In this document: positions 16,518 to 25,534 of the stretch, piece by piece
Layout of the letters: the number at the start of each line of letters is the position of its first letter
Numbering within the stretch: the stretch's first letter is position 1
From: an uncultured Treponema sp.
Lineage (GTDB): Bacteria; Spirochaetota; Spirochaetia; Treponematales; Treponemataceae
Reading direction: 5' to 3'
Assembly (NCBI GenBank): GCA_947177175.1
Contig: CAMWTK010000022.1
Location: forward strand, 1 to 36,893
DNA: 36,893 bases
Notes under the pieces: model-generated
The model's input: only the letters and a program-made list of their open reading frames with translations
Told to the model about the DNA's origin: nothing
Database searches by the model: none
Position numbers and translations under genes: made by a program

Positions 16518-18104
16518 ATGAAACGAACACTTCTGTACATCGGCTCGGTAGTAGTCCTGATTCTTTCCGCGATTACGTTCATTTTCGTTCCGTCCATGCT
16601 CGACCGCACGTCGGGGAGCGCGTATTCGCTCGGCTCTTACGACGGCAAGAAAATCGAGCTGATTCCCGGCACGCCGGTCGCGAATTCGCTCGCCGTGTTC
16701 GACGCGCTGTACAAAGAGCAGCTGAGCCAAGTTGACCAATATCCTGCCGCGCAGCAGAAATATTTCCGCAGCAGCATTTACTATCAGATGTACAGCAATG
16801 CATTCAATGCGGCAATCTCGTTCCTGTCTGCCGCGGCGGCGGTGAAGCAGTCGGGCTATGCGCCGAGCGCGATTGCGATTTCGCGTGAAATGCTCCCGTA
16901 TTTTTCCGATGGGAACGGCTATTCGGCGCGGCTGTACAACGCCGTCTCCGAGTCGCAGCGCAACGACCTCCGCAAGGACGTGACGAACCGTCTCATTTGG
17001 CAGCATTATTTCGACGATTATTTCGGCACGGACCGCCACACGCAGGACGCATATTTTATCGGGCTGACCTGTATGCAGAATTATTTCACGTATATGCAGC
17101 AGGCGCAGTTCGAAGCGCCGAACACCTTGGGCGGCTACGCCCTGTACGGGCTGAAAGCCTCGGACGCGGAACAGGAATTCCTGGCGGCGATGGGCACGGA
17201 AAAACGCTCATTCGACCTGGTGGCGTGGAACAAGACGGCGTACCCCGATCAGGAAGTGATTGCCTACGGCGTTGACCACTACGACCTGTTCAACACGCAC
17301 GACGTGAGCGTCATTACGGTGGACAGCAAGGCGGAGGCCGAAAAACTGCTCGCGCAGATTACGAACAACGAGCTGACGTTTGACGACGCGCTGAGCGAAT
17401 TCTCGCAGCAGTATTATACGGACGCGGACGGCAAGCTGACGTCGCATTACGAATATCAAATCAAGGAAATTATCCCGGACGAGGGCGAATTCAACGCGGT
17501 CATCGATTTGGATGTCGGCGCGGTGAGCGGTGTCATTCAGACGGCGAACAACAGTTACGCGCTGTTCCGCCGCAACGAAAAGCGCGGCTTGAACCAGCTG
17601 AACGTGGAAGAGAATATCGACGTGGTGCGCAACTATCTTGACACGCACGAAGCGGGCATTGCCGAAACGTACTATGTCAACCTCGCCAAAGATTTTGCGG
17701 CGGACGCGGTTACCACCAGTTTTGACACGGCAAGCCGAAAATTCAAAGTCGCCAAAATCGCCGTCCCGGCGTTCGCGCTGAACTACGGCAATGCGTTGCG
17801 CGAAGCGGACGTGCCGTCAGACATTGCGGAACTGAATGGCGCGAGCAGGAACGAACATTTCTTGCAGACGGCGTTCGCGCTGAAAACCAACGAAATCTCA
17901 GAGCCGATCGTGCTGGGAGAAAACGTGCTGGTGCTCAAATTGACCGGCGAACAAACCGCCCCTGTGACGGATGCGGACAAAACTGCGGCGGCGGCCGAGT
18001 GCCAAAACTACGATGTCGCGCTGTTCCAGACGAAGCAGTTTGACGGCCGCGACATCAAAAGCAACGTCTACGAGTTTATCTCACAGAATGTCGTGGCAGA
18101 CTGA
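16518..18104 (+). CDS. Membrane-anchored periplasmic foldase, PpiD/SurA-like
   Basis: The 528-aa product has one N-terminal membrane helix (LYIGSVVVLILSAITFIFVP) and a large extracytoplasmic part. A SurA-type N-terminal helical region (about 60-220) is followed by a parvulin-like segment (about 250-360) with DSKAEAEKLLAQITNNELTFDDALSEFSQ, close to the rotamase pattern, and SGVIQTANNSYALFRRNEKR. Such proteins assist folding of exported or outer-membrane proteins. Key parvulin catalytic residues are hard to place, so chaperone rather than isomerase activity is likely. GGGG lies 12 nt before the ATG. The next gene follows after 14 bp and is probably co-transcribed. Confidence 0.7.
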   Translation: MKRTLLYIGSVVVLILSAITFIFVPSMLDRTSGSAYSLGSYDGKKIELIPGTPVANSLAVFDALYKEQLSQVDQYPAAQQKYFRSSIYYQMYSNAFNAAISFLSAAAAVKQSGYAPSAIAISREMLPYFSDGNGYSARLYNAVSESQRNDLRKDVTNRLIWQHYFDDYFGTDRHTQDAYFIGLTCMQNYFTYMQQAQFEAPNTLGGYALYGLKASDAEQEFLAAMGTEKRSFDLVAWNKTAYPDQEVIAYGVDHYDLFNTHDVSVITVDSKAEAEKLLAQITNNELTFDDALSEFSQQYYTDADGKLTSHYEYQIKEIIPDEGEFNAVIDLDVGAVSGVIQTANNSYALFRRNEKRGLNQLNVEENIDVVRNYLDTHEAGIAETYYVNLAKDFAADAVTTSFDTASRKFKVAKIAVPAFALNYGNALREADVPSDIAELNGASRNEHFLQTAFALKTNEISEPIVLGENVLVLKLTGEQTAPVTDADKTAAAAECQNYDVALFQTKQFDGRDIKSNVYEFISQNVVAD

Positions 18105-18118
18105 CGCGGGAGTGCCGT

Positions 18119-19795
18119 TTGCCTGACATCACGCAAAAGCCCTGCCTGGTACGCACTGGTCAGGGCTTTTCTCTTTCCTACCGAAACCGCCTGCTCTATT
18201 CCAAATACGCGCCGCAAAAGGCAATCGTGCAGACCGTCGCGCGGCTGACCGTGCTGCCCCATACGCTTATCCTGTGCGCGTCGCCGTGCCTGTGGTACGG
18301 CTTGAGCGAACTGCTCGCAAAACTGCCCGCCGACTGCTTTGTGCTCGGCATTGAAGCGGACGAAAACCTGCACGACGTGGCGGCGGCAGAACTGCGGAAT
18401 ATCCTCGCGCAGTGGCAAGTGGAACATGGCGACCAACCGCCCGTCGCACTGCTACGCCGCGAAGAAATCCTTGACATCGTGGAAATCATTGCCGCGGGCA
18501 GGTCACAGAGCGTTTCGCTGCCGCCAATCCATTCGTTCCGCCGCGCGATTCTGCTTGAGATGAGCGGCGGCATGGCATTCCACGCAGACCAATACCAGCA
18601 GATTGCCTTTGCGGCGGAAAACGCCATCGCATCGTTCTGGAAAAACCGAATCACGCTCACCAAACTGGGGCGGCTTTTCTCCCGGAATGTGTTGCGCAAC
18701 CTCGCCGCCCTCCCCCGCTCCGTGCCGCTTGCGTCGTTCCTCAAAAGCGTTGACCGCCCGATTGTCGTCTTTGGCGCGGGAGAAAGCGCAGGGCAGACGA
18801 TTGCGGAGACTCCGCACGACACATGGAAATCGTATTTTGTGCTTGCCGTCGATGCCGCGCTGCCCGTGCTTGTGGCAAACGGCATTGTGCCACATGCCGT
18901 CGTCGCCGTAGAAAGCCAGCTCGCCATAGAAAAAGCGTACATCGGCTGCACGGGATTGGACATAACGCTGTTCGCCGACCTGTCGTCGCGACGGCAAGTG
19001 ACAGCGCACACGGCAGGAGCAGTGAGCTATATCGCATCGCAGTTTGCGGACACACGGTTTCTTGCCGACCTGCGCGCGCGCGGACTGCTGCCGCCGGACG
19101 TGCCGGCCTTGGGTTCGGTCGGGCTGACGGCAACCTACCTTGCGCTCAACCTGCGGGCAACCGCTGCCGTTCCCGTGTACGTGACGGGACTGGATTTTTC
19201 ATTTTCGCCCGGCGCGACGCATACCCGCGGCGCGTCCGCCCACACCGCGCGGCTGATTGCGGCAAACCGCCTCATGCCCGCCGCAAACTATGATGCCGCG
19301 TTCCGACCGGGCGCACGGTTCGTGCCGGGAAAAAACGGCATTGTCTGCACGGACAAAGCCCTGAGCGGCTACGCGCGGCAGTTCGCGGGATTTTTTGGCA
19401 GTGCCGAAAACCTGTTCGACCTTGGCAAGAGCGGTCTTGCGCTCGGCATTGCGCGCGCGGACGCTATCGCAGACGCGCCGCCGGTTGCATATCCCCGGAT
19501 AAAGAGCGAAGCAACGTATACAGACAATGTGCAGCAGGCGGTCGATGCTTTTTTTGCGCAGGAAAACGCCGCATTGGAACGGCTGAAATCGTTGCTGATG
19601 CACGGCGATCGCGTCAAATCGACCGGTATGACCGTGCGAGAAGAAATCGCGCAGCTTTTGGCGCGGCGCGAATACCTGTACCTGCATTTTCCCGACGGCT
19701 ACCAGTGCAATGTGGACGACCTCAGTTTTCTGAAGCGTGTGCGCAGCGAAATCGATTTTTTCCTAAAAGACATACAGCGGGCGGCGGCGCGCTAG
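18119..19795 (+). CDS. Maf/DUF115 (MptE-like) family protein
   Basis: The 558-aa product matches the motility-associated-factor/DUF115 family, whose central domain resembles the pterin diphosphokinase MptE. Visible signatures are PIVVFGAGESAG (about residue 217), then FVLAVDAALPVLVANGIVPH and VVAVES, then VPALGSVGLTATYLALNL and VYVTGLDFSF. Family members in flagellated bacteria modify flagellin or other surface proteins with sugars; no flagellar gene is nearby here, so the target is unknown. The start is a TTG at 18119, supported by GGGAG 6 nt upstream and by 14-bp spacing from the foldase stop. Its stop codon overlaps the lepA stop by 4 bp (CTAG) on the other strand. Confidence 0.75.
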   Translation: MPDITQKPCLVRTGQGFSLSYRNRLLYSKYAPQKAIVQTVARLTVLPHTLILCASPCLWYGLSELLAKLPADCFVLGIEADENLHDVAAAELRNILAQWQVEHGDQPPVALLRREEILDIVEIIAAGRSQSVSLPPIHSFRRAILLEMSGGMAFHADQYQQIAFAAENAIASFWKNRITLTKLGRLFSRNVLRNLAALPRSVPLASFLKSVDRPIVVFGAGESAGQTIAETPHDTWKSYFVLAVDAALPVLVANGIVPHAVVAVESQLAIEKAYIGCTGLDITLFADLSSRRQVTAHTAGAVSYIASQFADTRFLADLRARGLLPPDVPALGSVGLTATYLALNLRATAAVPVYVTGLDFSFSPGATHTRGASAHTARLIAANRLMPAANYDAAFRPGARFVPGKNGIVCTDKALSGYARQFAGFFGSAENLFDLGKSGLALGIARADAIADAPPVAYPRIKSEATYTDNVQQAVDAFFAQENAALERLKSLLMHGDRVKSTGMTVREEIAQLLARREYLYLHFPDGYQCNVDDLSFLKRVRSEIDFFLKDIQRAAAR

Positions 19796-21594
19796 TCTTC
19801 TTTTTCTTTGAGCACCGCAAGGAACGCGCTCTGGGGCAGCTCCACGTTGCCGACCATTTTCATGCGCTTCTTTCCTTCTTTCTGCTTTTCGAGCAGCTTG
19901 CGCTTGCGCGTGATGTCGCCGCCGTAGCATTTTGCCAAAACGTCCTTGCGCACGGGATTCACCGTCTCGCGCGCGATAATCTGGCTTCCGATCGCCCCCT
20001 GAATGGCGATCTTGAACTGCTGGCGGGCAATCTCATCCTTGAGCCGCTCGCAGACTTTGCGCGCGCGCGCGGTCGCCGACGGCTTGTAAGAAAGCAAACT
20101 GAGCGCGTCCACGCCCTTGCCGTTAATCAGAATGTCAACCTTGACCAAATCGGTGTCGCGGTAATCGATTACCTCGTAGTCAAAGGACGCATACCCGCGG
20201 CTGTAACTTTTGAGCCGGTCGTAAAAGTCAAACAGGACTTCGGCAAGCGGCATCTCATAGACAAGCTCCACGCGCTTTTCGTCCAGGTACTGCATGTTCT
20301 TCTGCTCGCCGCGCTTTTCCACACAGAGCGACACGATCGGACCGATATATTCCGCCGGCGTAATAATCGAAGCGCGGATATACGGCTCCTCGGCGCGCTG
20401 AATGCGCCCCTCAGGAAACTCCGTGGGGTTGTCAATCGTCATTTCGCCGCCGTTGGTCAGCGTAATCCGGTAGCGGACGCTCGGCGCGGTAAAGATGACC
20501 GCCTGCCCGTAGTCGCGCTCCAGCCGCTCCTCCACGATTTCCAAGTGCAGCAGCCCCAGAAAACCGCAGCGGAAGCCGTTCCCAAGCGCGACCGAATTGT
20601 CCTTCTCAAAGACAAGGCTCGCGTCGTTCAGCTTGAGCTTTTCCATGCTGTCCTTGAGTTCCTCGTAGTCGTTGGAATCAATCGGATAAATCGATGAGAA
20701 CACGACCGGCTTGACTTCCTTAAAACCGGCGAGCGGATCATCGGCGGGATTGTCGGCAAGCGTCACCGTGTCGCCTACGCGCACGTCGCTCACCGTCTTC
20801 ACGCCCGAAACGATATATCCTACGTCGCCCGCCTCAAGCACGCCCGTCTCCTCGTACTTGATCTTGAAAATCCCCGCCTGCTCCACCTTGTATTCCGTGC
20901 CGCTGTGCATAAAACGAATCGTGTCGCCTTTTTTGATGCGCCCGTTCATAATGCGGATATGAATGATGACCCCACGGTACTCGTCGTAATGGCAGTCAAA
21001 GATAAGCGCCTGCGTCCGCCCGTCCGGGTCGCCGCCGGGCGCGGGGAATTTCGTCACGATCGCTTCCATCAAGTCGTCAATGCCCGCGCCGGTCTTCGCG
21101 CTCACGGGAACGGCATCGGCAGCGTCCAAGCCAAGGTCGTGGTCAATCTGCTGTTTTATGGCAGGAATGTCCGCCGACGGCAGGTCAATCTTGTTGATGA
21201 CGGGCACGATTTCCAGATCCTGCTCCATCGCCAGGTACAAGTTGCTGACCGTCTGGCTTTCCACGCCCTGCGAAGCGTCAATCAGCAGCAGCGCGCCCTC
21301 GCACGACGCAATCGCGCGGCTCACCTCATACGAAAAGTCCACGTGACCGGGCGTGTCAACAAAGTTAAGCTCGTAGTCGTGCCCGTCCTTGGCGTGGTAC
21401 GGAATCGTCACCGCCTGGCTTTTTATCGTAATGCCGCGCTCGCGCTCAATGTCCATGTTGTCCAGAATCTGATTTTTCATCTGACGGTCGTCGATGATTT
21501 TTGCCTTCTGAATGAGCCGGTCCGCAAGGGTCGATTTTCCGTGGTCGATATGCGCAACGATACAAAAATTGCGCTTGTATTTCAGTGCTGTCAT
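19792..21594 (-). CDS. lepA: Elongation factor 4 (LepA)
   Basis: LepA is a ribosome-associated GTPase that acts on stalled or late-initiating ribosomes. The 600-aa product has G1 AHIDHGKST (residues 14-22), G3 DTPGHVDF and G4 NKID, then the LepA-specific C-terminal part ending in RKRLLEKQKEGKKRMKMVGN. The start at 21594 (MTALKYKRNF) fits the family N-terminus; a longer in-frame start at 21630 would read through the promoter. A -10 box ends 7 nt before the start and no ribosome site is visible, so the mRNA looks leaderless. The stop overlaps the convergent DUF115 gene by 4 bp. Confidence 0.97.
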   Translation of the reverse strand: MTALKYKRNFCIVAHIDHGKSTLADRLIQKAKIIDDRQMKNQILDNMDIERERGITIKSQAVTIPYHAKDGHDYELNFVDTPGHVDFSYEVSRAIASCEGALLLIDASQGVESQTVSNLYLAMEQDLEIVPVINKIDLPSADIPAIKQQIDHDLGLDAADAVPVSAKTGAGIDDLMEAIVTKFPAPGGDPDGRTQALIFDCHYDEYRGVIIHIRIMNGRIKKGDTIRFMHSGTEYKVEQAGIFKIKYEETGVLEAGDVGYIVSGVKTVSDVRVGDTVTLADNPADDPLAGFKEVKPVVFSSIYPIDSNDYEELKDSMEKLKLNDASLVFEKDNSVALGNGFRCGFLGLLHLEIVEERLERDYGQAVIFTAPSVRYRITLTNGGEMTIDNPTEFPEGRIQRAEEPYIRASIITPAEYIGPIVSLCVEKRGEQKNMQYLDEKRVELVYEMPLAEVLFDFYDRLKSYSRGYASFDYEVIDYRDTDLVKVDILINGKGVDALSLLSYKPSATARARKVCERLKDEIARQQFKIAIQGAIGSQIIARETVNPVRKDVLAKCYGGDITRKRKLLEKQKEGKKRMKMVGNVELPQSAFLAVLKEKED

Positions 21595-21601
21595 CGCATT
21601 G

Positions 21602-21630
21602 ATTGTACCCGAAAACACCGCGCGGGGCAA
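21602..21630 (-). promoter_or_regulatory. lepA promoter, leaderless geometry
   Basis: On the minus strand TTGCCC, 17 bp, TACAAT, then 7 nt to the ATG. Confidence 0.65.
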
Positions 21631-21659
21631 GGCTTAAAAACGAACGCCCGGCAAAACGC

Positions 21660-21688
21660 TTGACCGCCCCCGCGCGCAGCGGTATGCT
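21660..21688 (+). promoter_or_regulatory. Promoter of the exported-protein gene, leaderless geometry
   Basis: TTGACC, 17 bp, TATGCT, then 6 nt to the ATG at 21695. No Shine-Dalgarno sequence can fit. Confidence 0.65.
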
Positions 21689-21694
21689 TTTCCT

Positions 21695-22447
21695 ATGAAA
21701 AACCTTGCCTGCCTTTTTCTCCTGCTCTGCGCGGCATCGGCCTATTCCGCCGAAAAACTCAGCATCGCGTTCCGCTACAACACGGCCGCGGACGACGGCA
21801 AGAATTTCCTGCGCTGGCAGACGAACGGCACAAAGACTGCCGACCGGTTCGACGCGGTGACGGGCGCGTCGGTCGCACAATCGACCAAATCGCTGCGCGC
21901 GTTGCAGGAGCCGGGCAAGAAAAAGGCGTTCCCCAAAGGACTGTACGCGCTCCTGCTGTTTGCCGTCAGCCCCGCCGCGCAGGCGCAGGCCGATGACCTT
22001 GCCGTGACAAAAGACGGTGCGCGGCTGACCATTTCGTTCATGCACCGCGGGAACGCCTACCGAATCACCACGGACGAAAAAGGACGGCTGCACACGCGCA
22101 CCGGCTTTGCCCTTGCGGAGCACCTCGCAGACAACACGGCGGGCACATTTACGCTGAAGCCGGAATTCGTGTCCAATGCGGGCGCGGCGGCAGAAACAGA
22201 CGGAACACGTATCGCATGGGAAACCGTGCCGTTCGTGCCGGACGACTATGACGAGAGCGCGGAAACGATCTGGGACGGCACGCTCAAGACGGCATTCGCG
22301 GACGGCGTGCTGACCATAACGGGCACGCTCAAGCGCATCGCCCCGCCCAAAAAGCCCCAGCCCGCAGAAGCACCGGCGGACGAAACCGACGAAACCTTTA
22401 CTTCCGGGGCAGAAGATGCTATCATGGACGATAAGACTGCACCGTAA
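21695..22447 (+). CDS. Exported protein of unknown function
   Basis: The 250-aa product starts with a signal peptide (MKNLACLFLLLCAASAYSA, likely cut before EK). The body contains KLSIAFRYNTAADDGKNFLR, a central LAVTKDGARLTISFMHRGNA stretch of probable beta strands and a Pro/Glu-rich end (KKPQPAEAPADETDETF). I do not recognise the family. It is divergent from lepA, and 10 bp upstream of the nucleotidyltransferase gene, whose AAGGAG ribosome site overlaps this stop codon, so it leads a three-gene unit ending in manA. An envelope or surface-carbohydrate context is possible but inferred only from these neighbours. Confidence 0.7.
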   Translation: MKNLACLFLLLCAASAYSAEKLSIAFRYNTAADDGKNFLRWQTNGTKTADRFDAVTGASVAQSTKSLRALQEPGKKKAFPKGLYALLLFAVSPAAQAQADDLAVTKDGARLTISFMHRGNAYRITTDEKGRLHTRTGFALAEHLADNTAGTFTLKPEFVSNAGAAAETDGTRIAWETVPFVPDDYDESAETIWDGTLKTAFADGVLTITGTLKRIAPPKKPQPAEAPADETDETFTSGAEDAIMDDKTAP

Positions 22448-22457
22448 GGAGATACGA

Positions 22458-23381
22458 ATGAAACCGACATTGCTTGTTCTGGCAGCGGGAATGGGAAGCC
22501 GTTACGGCGGCGTAAAGCAGATTGACGCAGTGGGTCAGCACGGAGAATGCCTGCTTGACTTTTCCACCTTTGACGCACAAAAAAGCGGCTTCGGCAAAGT
22601 CGTCTATATCATCAGAAAAGACATCGAGCACGATTTCCGCGCACGGCTGTTTGACCGCGTGGCAAAAAATTTCGACGCGGAATACGTGTTCCAGAGCCTC
22701 GACTCGCTGCTGACGGCGGACGAGCAGAAAAAAGCCGCCGCGCGTACCAAGCCGTGGGGTACGATCCACGCCGTGCTGTGCGCGCAGGAAAAAATCCACG
22801 AGCCGTTTGCGGTCATCAACGCCGACGACTATTACGGACGCTCTGCGTTCGAGACGCTCGGCACGTATCTTGCCTCAATTGACAACGACTGCACCGACCA
22901 CGCGATGGTCGGCTATATCCTGGGCAACACGATGAGCCGCAACGGTTCGGTCAGCCGGGGCGTGGCACAGACCGAAGGCGGCTACCTCACGTCGATCACC
23001 GAAAACACCAAGATTTACTACACGGGCGACCATTTCAGCGGGAACGACATCGTGTCCGAGCTGGACGGAACGCTCGTCCCGATGACGGGCAAAGAAACCG
23101 TGAGCATGAATTTCTTCGGCTTCACGCCCCGCGCGTTCGCCAGTTTTCAGGCATACTGGGACGACTTCAAGGCGACCAAGCTGGGCGAGGCAAAGGCGGA
23201 GGCGCTCCTTCCCGTAGCGGCAAGCGACATCATCCGGCATGGCGAAGGCAGGCTAAAAGTATTTACGAGCGAAGAGACCTGGTTCGGCATGACATACCCG
23301 GAAGACAAACCGCTGGTCAAGGACGAAATCGCCAAAAAAATCGCGGCAGGCTACTACCCGGCAAAACTCTGGGAAAACTGA
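22458..23381 (+). CDS. Sugar-phosphate nucleotidyltransferase family protein
   Basis: The 307-aa product opens with the nucleotidyltransferase signature LVLAAGMGSRYGGVKQIDAV (the G-x-G-x-R loop that binds the NTP) and has the acidic metal site in FAVINADDYYGRSAF. Enzymes of this fold make NDP-sugars from sugar phosphates. It differs from the well-known RmlA and GalU classes, and the substrate cannot be assigned. Overlap with manA by one base (TGATG) suggests a link to mannose or fructose phosphate. The start at 22458 has AAGGAG 7 nt upstream. Confidence 0.8.
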   Translation: MKPTLLVLAAGMGSRYGGVKQIDAVGQHGECLLDFSTFDAQKSGFGKVVYIIRKDIEHDFRARLFDRVAKNFDAEYVFQSLDSLLTADEQKKAAARTKPWGTIHAVLCAQEKIHEPFAVINADDYYGRSAFETLGTYLASIDNDCTDHAMVGYILGNTMSRNGSVSRGVAQTEGGYLTSITENTKIYYTGDHFSGNDIVSELDGTLVPMTGKETVSMNFFGFTPRAFASFQAYWDDFKATKLGEAKAEALLPVAASDIIRHGEGRLKVFTSEETWFGMTYPEDKPLVKDEIAKKIAAGYYPAKLWEN

Positions 23382-24178
23382 TGCTCGCGCTCACGCCGAT
23401 CCACTCCGAAAAAATCTGGGGATACGAAGACTGGATCGCCTCAACGTTCCCCGGCAGCCGACAGGACGACTTTGCGGAACTGGCGGGAGACTTTCCGCTG
23501 CTCGTCAAGATTATCCAGGCGAACGACACGCTTTCCGTGCAGGTGCATCCCGACGACGCGACGGCGGCACAACTTGAGGGAGTCGGGGCATGCGGCAAGA
23601 CGGAATGCTGGTACGTGCTTGACGCAACGCCGGGCGCACAGATTGTCTACGGGCTGAAAAAAAACTGTACCACGGAAGAACTGCGGCAGGCGATTCAGAC
23701 CAACACGCTTGAAAGCAAGCTGCACTGCGTTCCGGTAAAGAAAGGCGACTTTGCGTTCATTCCCGCCGGAAGCGTCCACGCCATTGGCGGCGGACTGCGC
23801 CTGCTTGAAGTCCAGCAAAGCTGTGACATCACCTACCGGCTGTACGACTGGGGACGACCGCGCGCGCTGCACGTCGAAAAAGGACTCGCGAGCGTCCGCC
23901 ACGCCGAGCGCGCGCCGATTGCGCCCATGCAGGACACCTTTTCCTGCGCCTACTTTTCGCTCCAGAAACGCAGCGTGTCCGGCCGTCTCACGTTGCGATG
24001 CGAAAAAAACGGGCAGCTCGTGTTCATTGCCGAAGGAAACGGCACGATAGCCGCACAAAAGCCCGGCGGCAGCACCCAACGCCTTGCCTTTCAAAAAGAA
24101 CAGATTTTCGCGCTCGCTGCCGGAGAAGACGTTACGCTCAGCGGCACAGGCGACATCATCGTCATCAACGCGCCCTAA
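23381..24178 (+). CDS. manA: Mannose-6-phosphate isomerase, class I (short form)
   Basis: ManA interconverts fructose 6-phosphate and mannose 6-phosphate, feeding mannose-containing glycans or mannose use. The 265-aa cupin protein has the zinc ligands in family order: Gln54 and His56 in SVQVHPDD, Glu75 in GKTECWYVL, and His133 in [11 protein letters not shown]. The N-terminal [10 protein letters not shown] region also fits. It is shorter than the 315-aa Bacillus type. Its start overlaps the stop of the nucleotidyltransferase by one base. Its stop overlaps the convergent deoD stop (CTAA). Confidence 0.93.
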   Translation: MLALTPIHSEKIWGYEDWIASTFPGSRQDDFAELAGDFPLLVKIIQANDTLSVQVHPDDATAAQLEGVGACGKTECWYVLDATPGAQIVYGLKKNCTTEELRQAIQTNTLESKLHCVPVKKGDFAFIPAGSVHAIGGGLRLLEVQQSCDITYRLYDWGRPRALHVEKGLASVRHAERAPIAPMQDTFSCAYFSLQKRSVSGRLTLRCEKNGQLVFIAEGNGTIAAQKPGGSTQRLAFQKEQIFALAAGEDVTLSGTGDIIVINAP

Positions 24179-24882
24179 CATGCAGCCACGATAGTGTCCA
24201 GCGCGACGCTTATCATCGTGGTGAACGTCGTCTGCCGTTCTTCCGCCGTGGTCGCGCCGCCGAGCAGGATATGGTCGCTCACGGTCATAATGGCGAGCGC
24301 GCGCCGCCCGTATTCCGCCGCGAGCGTAAAAAGCTCCGCGCACTCCATCTCAATGCCGAGCACGCCGTATGCCGCCCAGGTCTTCCAGTTCTCGTTCTTG
24401 TCATAGAACAAATCGCTGGACGCGACCGAGCCGACCGCATAGCGGATGCCCCGCTCCGCGGCAATCTTGTCCGCCACCCGCACCAAGTCAAAATGCGCCG
24501 TGGGCGCAAAATGCAAACCGCCGAACCGCTGATTCAAAAGCGCCGAGTCCGAGCAGGCGGCGTTGACGATAATCGTGTCGCGCAGCCGCGTCCTTTCGCT
24601 CACCGCGCCGCACGTTCCCACGCGGATTGCCGTCTGCACGCCGTAACATTTGAACAGCTCCGTCGCATAAATCGAAAGCGACGGCTGCCCCATGCCCGTT
24701 CCCTGCACGCTCACCGGCACACCTTTGTACGCTCCCGTAAAGCCGAACATACCGCGCACCTCGTTATAGCACGTCGCATGCTCCAAAAAATGCTCCGCAA
24801 TGAATTTCGCCCGCAACGGATCGCCCGGAAGCAGGACATGAGGAGCGATTGCGCCCTCCGGCGCGTTGATGTGTGTACTCAT
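24175..24882 (-). CDS. deoD: Purine nucleoside phosphorylase, DeoD type
   Basis: DeoD splits purine nucleosides with phosphate into base and ribose 1-phosphate for salvage. The 235-aa product matches the hexameric class: [27 protein letters not shown] at the N-terminus, [24 protein letters not shown] (phosphate), [13 protein letters not shown] (ribose) and the catalytic Asp in [10 protein letters not shown]. The ATG at 24882 lies 6 nt after a perfect TATAAT box, leaving no room for a ribosome site. It stands alone: chrA genes end just upstream, and manA converges on it with a 4-bp stop overlap. Confidence 0.96.
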   Translation of the reverse strand: MSTHINAPEGAIAPHVLLPGDPLRAKFIAEHFLEHATCYNEVRGMFGFTGAYKGVPVSVQGTGMGQPSLSIYATELFKCYGVQTAIRVGTCGAVSERTRLRDTIIVNAACSDSALLNQRFGGLHFAPTAHFDLVRVADKIAAERGIRYAVGSVASSDLFYDKNENWKTWAAYGVLGIEMECAELFTLAAEYGRRALAIMTVSDHILLGGATTAEERQTTFTTMISVALDTIVAAC

Positions 24883-24888
24883 AGGTTG

Positions 24889-24897
24889 ATTATACCA
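24889..24897 (-). promoter_or_regulatory. deoD extended -10 promoter, leaderless geometry
   Basis: On the minus strand TGG directly precedes TATAAT, an extended -10 box, followed by 6 nt and the ATG. No good -35 box is seen, which extended -10 promoters tolerate. Confidence 0.7.
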
Positions 24898-24913
24898 CGG
24901 ATTGCGAAAACCG

Positions 24914-25534
24914 CTAGCAGAAAATCACGCCAAAAACCGCGCCCGCAAGCACGACGAACACCGGATGCACGTTCGTCCTGAGCAGCACGAACAGCGCGAG
25001 CACGTAGAACACGGCGTTGACAGCGTACAGGTGAACGCTGTCGTTCCAGGTGGCCGGGGCAGAAAGCACAAAGCCCTGATGCACGACGAACAGCGCGATG
25101 ATGACGATTTTTGCCGCCGCCACCGCAATCACGCCGGAAACCGCCGGACGCAATGTGGCGAACGCCGCCTGCACGCCCTTTTTCTCCGAGAACGAGCCGA
25201 AAAACCGCGCGATAATCATAATGCAGATGAGCGAGGGCAGCACTTCGCCGAGCGTGGTAAAGAAACCGCCCCACACGCCGTACAGCTCCGTCCCGATGTA
25301 CGTGGCGATGTTGATGCCGATCGGTCCGGGCGTACTCTCCGAAATGGCGACCATATTGTAAAAAAACGCGCCGTCAATCAGCTTGAACTGTTCTACCAGC
25401 ACCTGCTGCATGATCGTAATGGCGACCTGCCCGCCGCCAATCGTAATCAGTCCCACGTAAAAAAACACGGCGACAAGGCAGAGCAAGCCCATCGCCGACT
25501 GCGACTGAATCTGCGTGACGATAAACTCAGTCAT
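24914..25534 (-). CDS. chrA: Chromate transporter (ChrA/CHR family), second half-size subunit
   Basis: The 206-aa membrane protein carries one CHR domain with the family signatures [20 protein letters not shown] and [20 protein letters not shown]. Half-size CHR proteins are encoded as adjacent pairs that work together; the known activity is chromate (or sulfate-like anion) efflux. About six membrane helices are visible. It starts at 25534 inside the end of the first chrA gene (8-bp overlap), so both halves should be made in equal amounts. Confidence 0.88.
   Translation of the reverse strand: MTEFIVTQIQSQSAMGLLCLVAVFFYVGLITIGGGQVAITIMQQVLVEQFKLIDGAFFYNMVAISESTPGPIGINIATYIGTELYGVWGGFFTTLGEVLPSLICIMIIARFFGSFSEKKGVQAAFATLRPAVSGVIAVAAAKIVIIALFVVHQGFVLSAPATWNDSVHLYAVNAVFYVLALFVLLRTNVHPVFVVLAGAVFGVIFC

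Noticed and set aside
16344..17039. A minus-strand frame opposite the foldase gene
   Set aside because: It crosses the palindromic element and mirrors the foldase sequence. No start signals or motifs support it.
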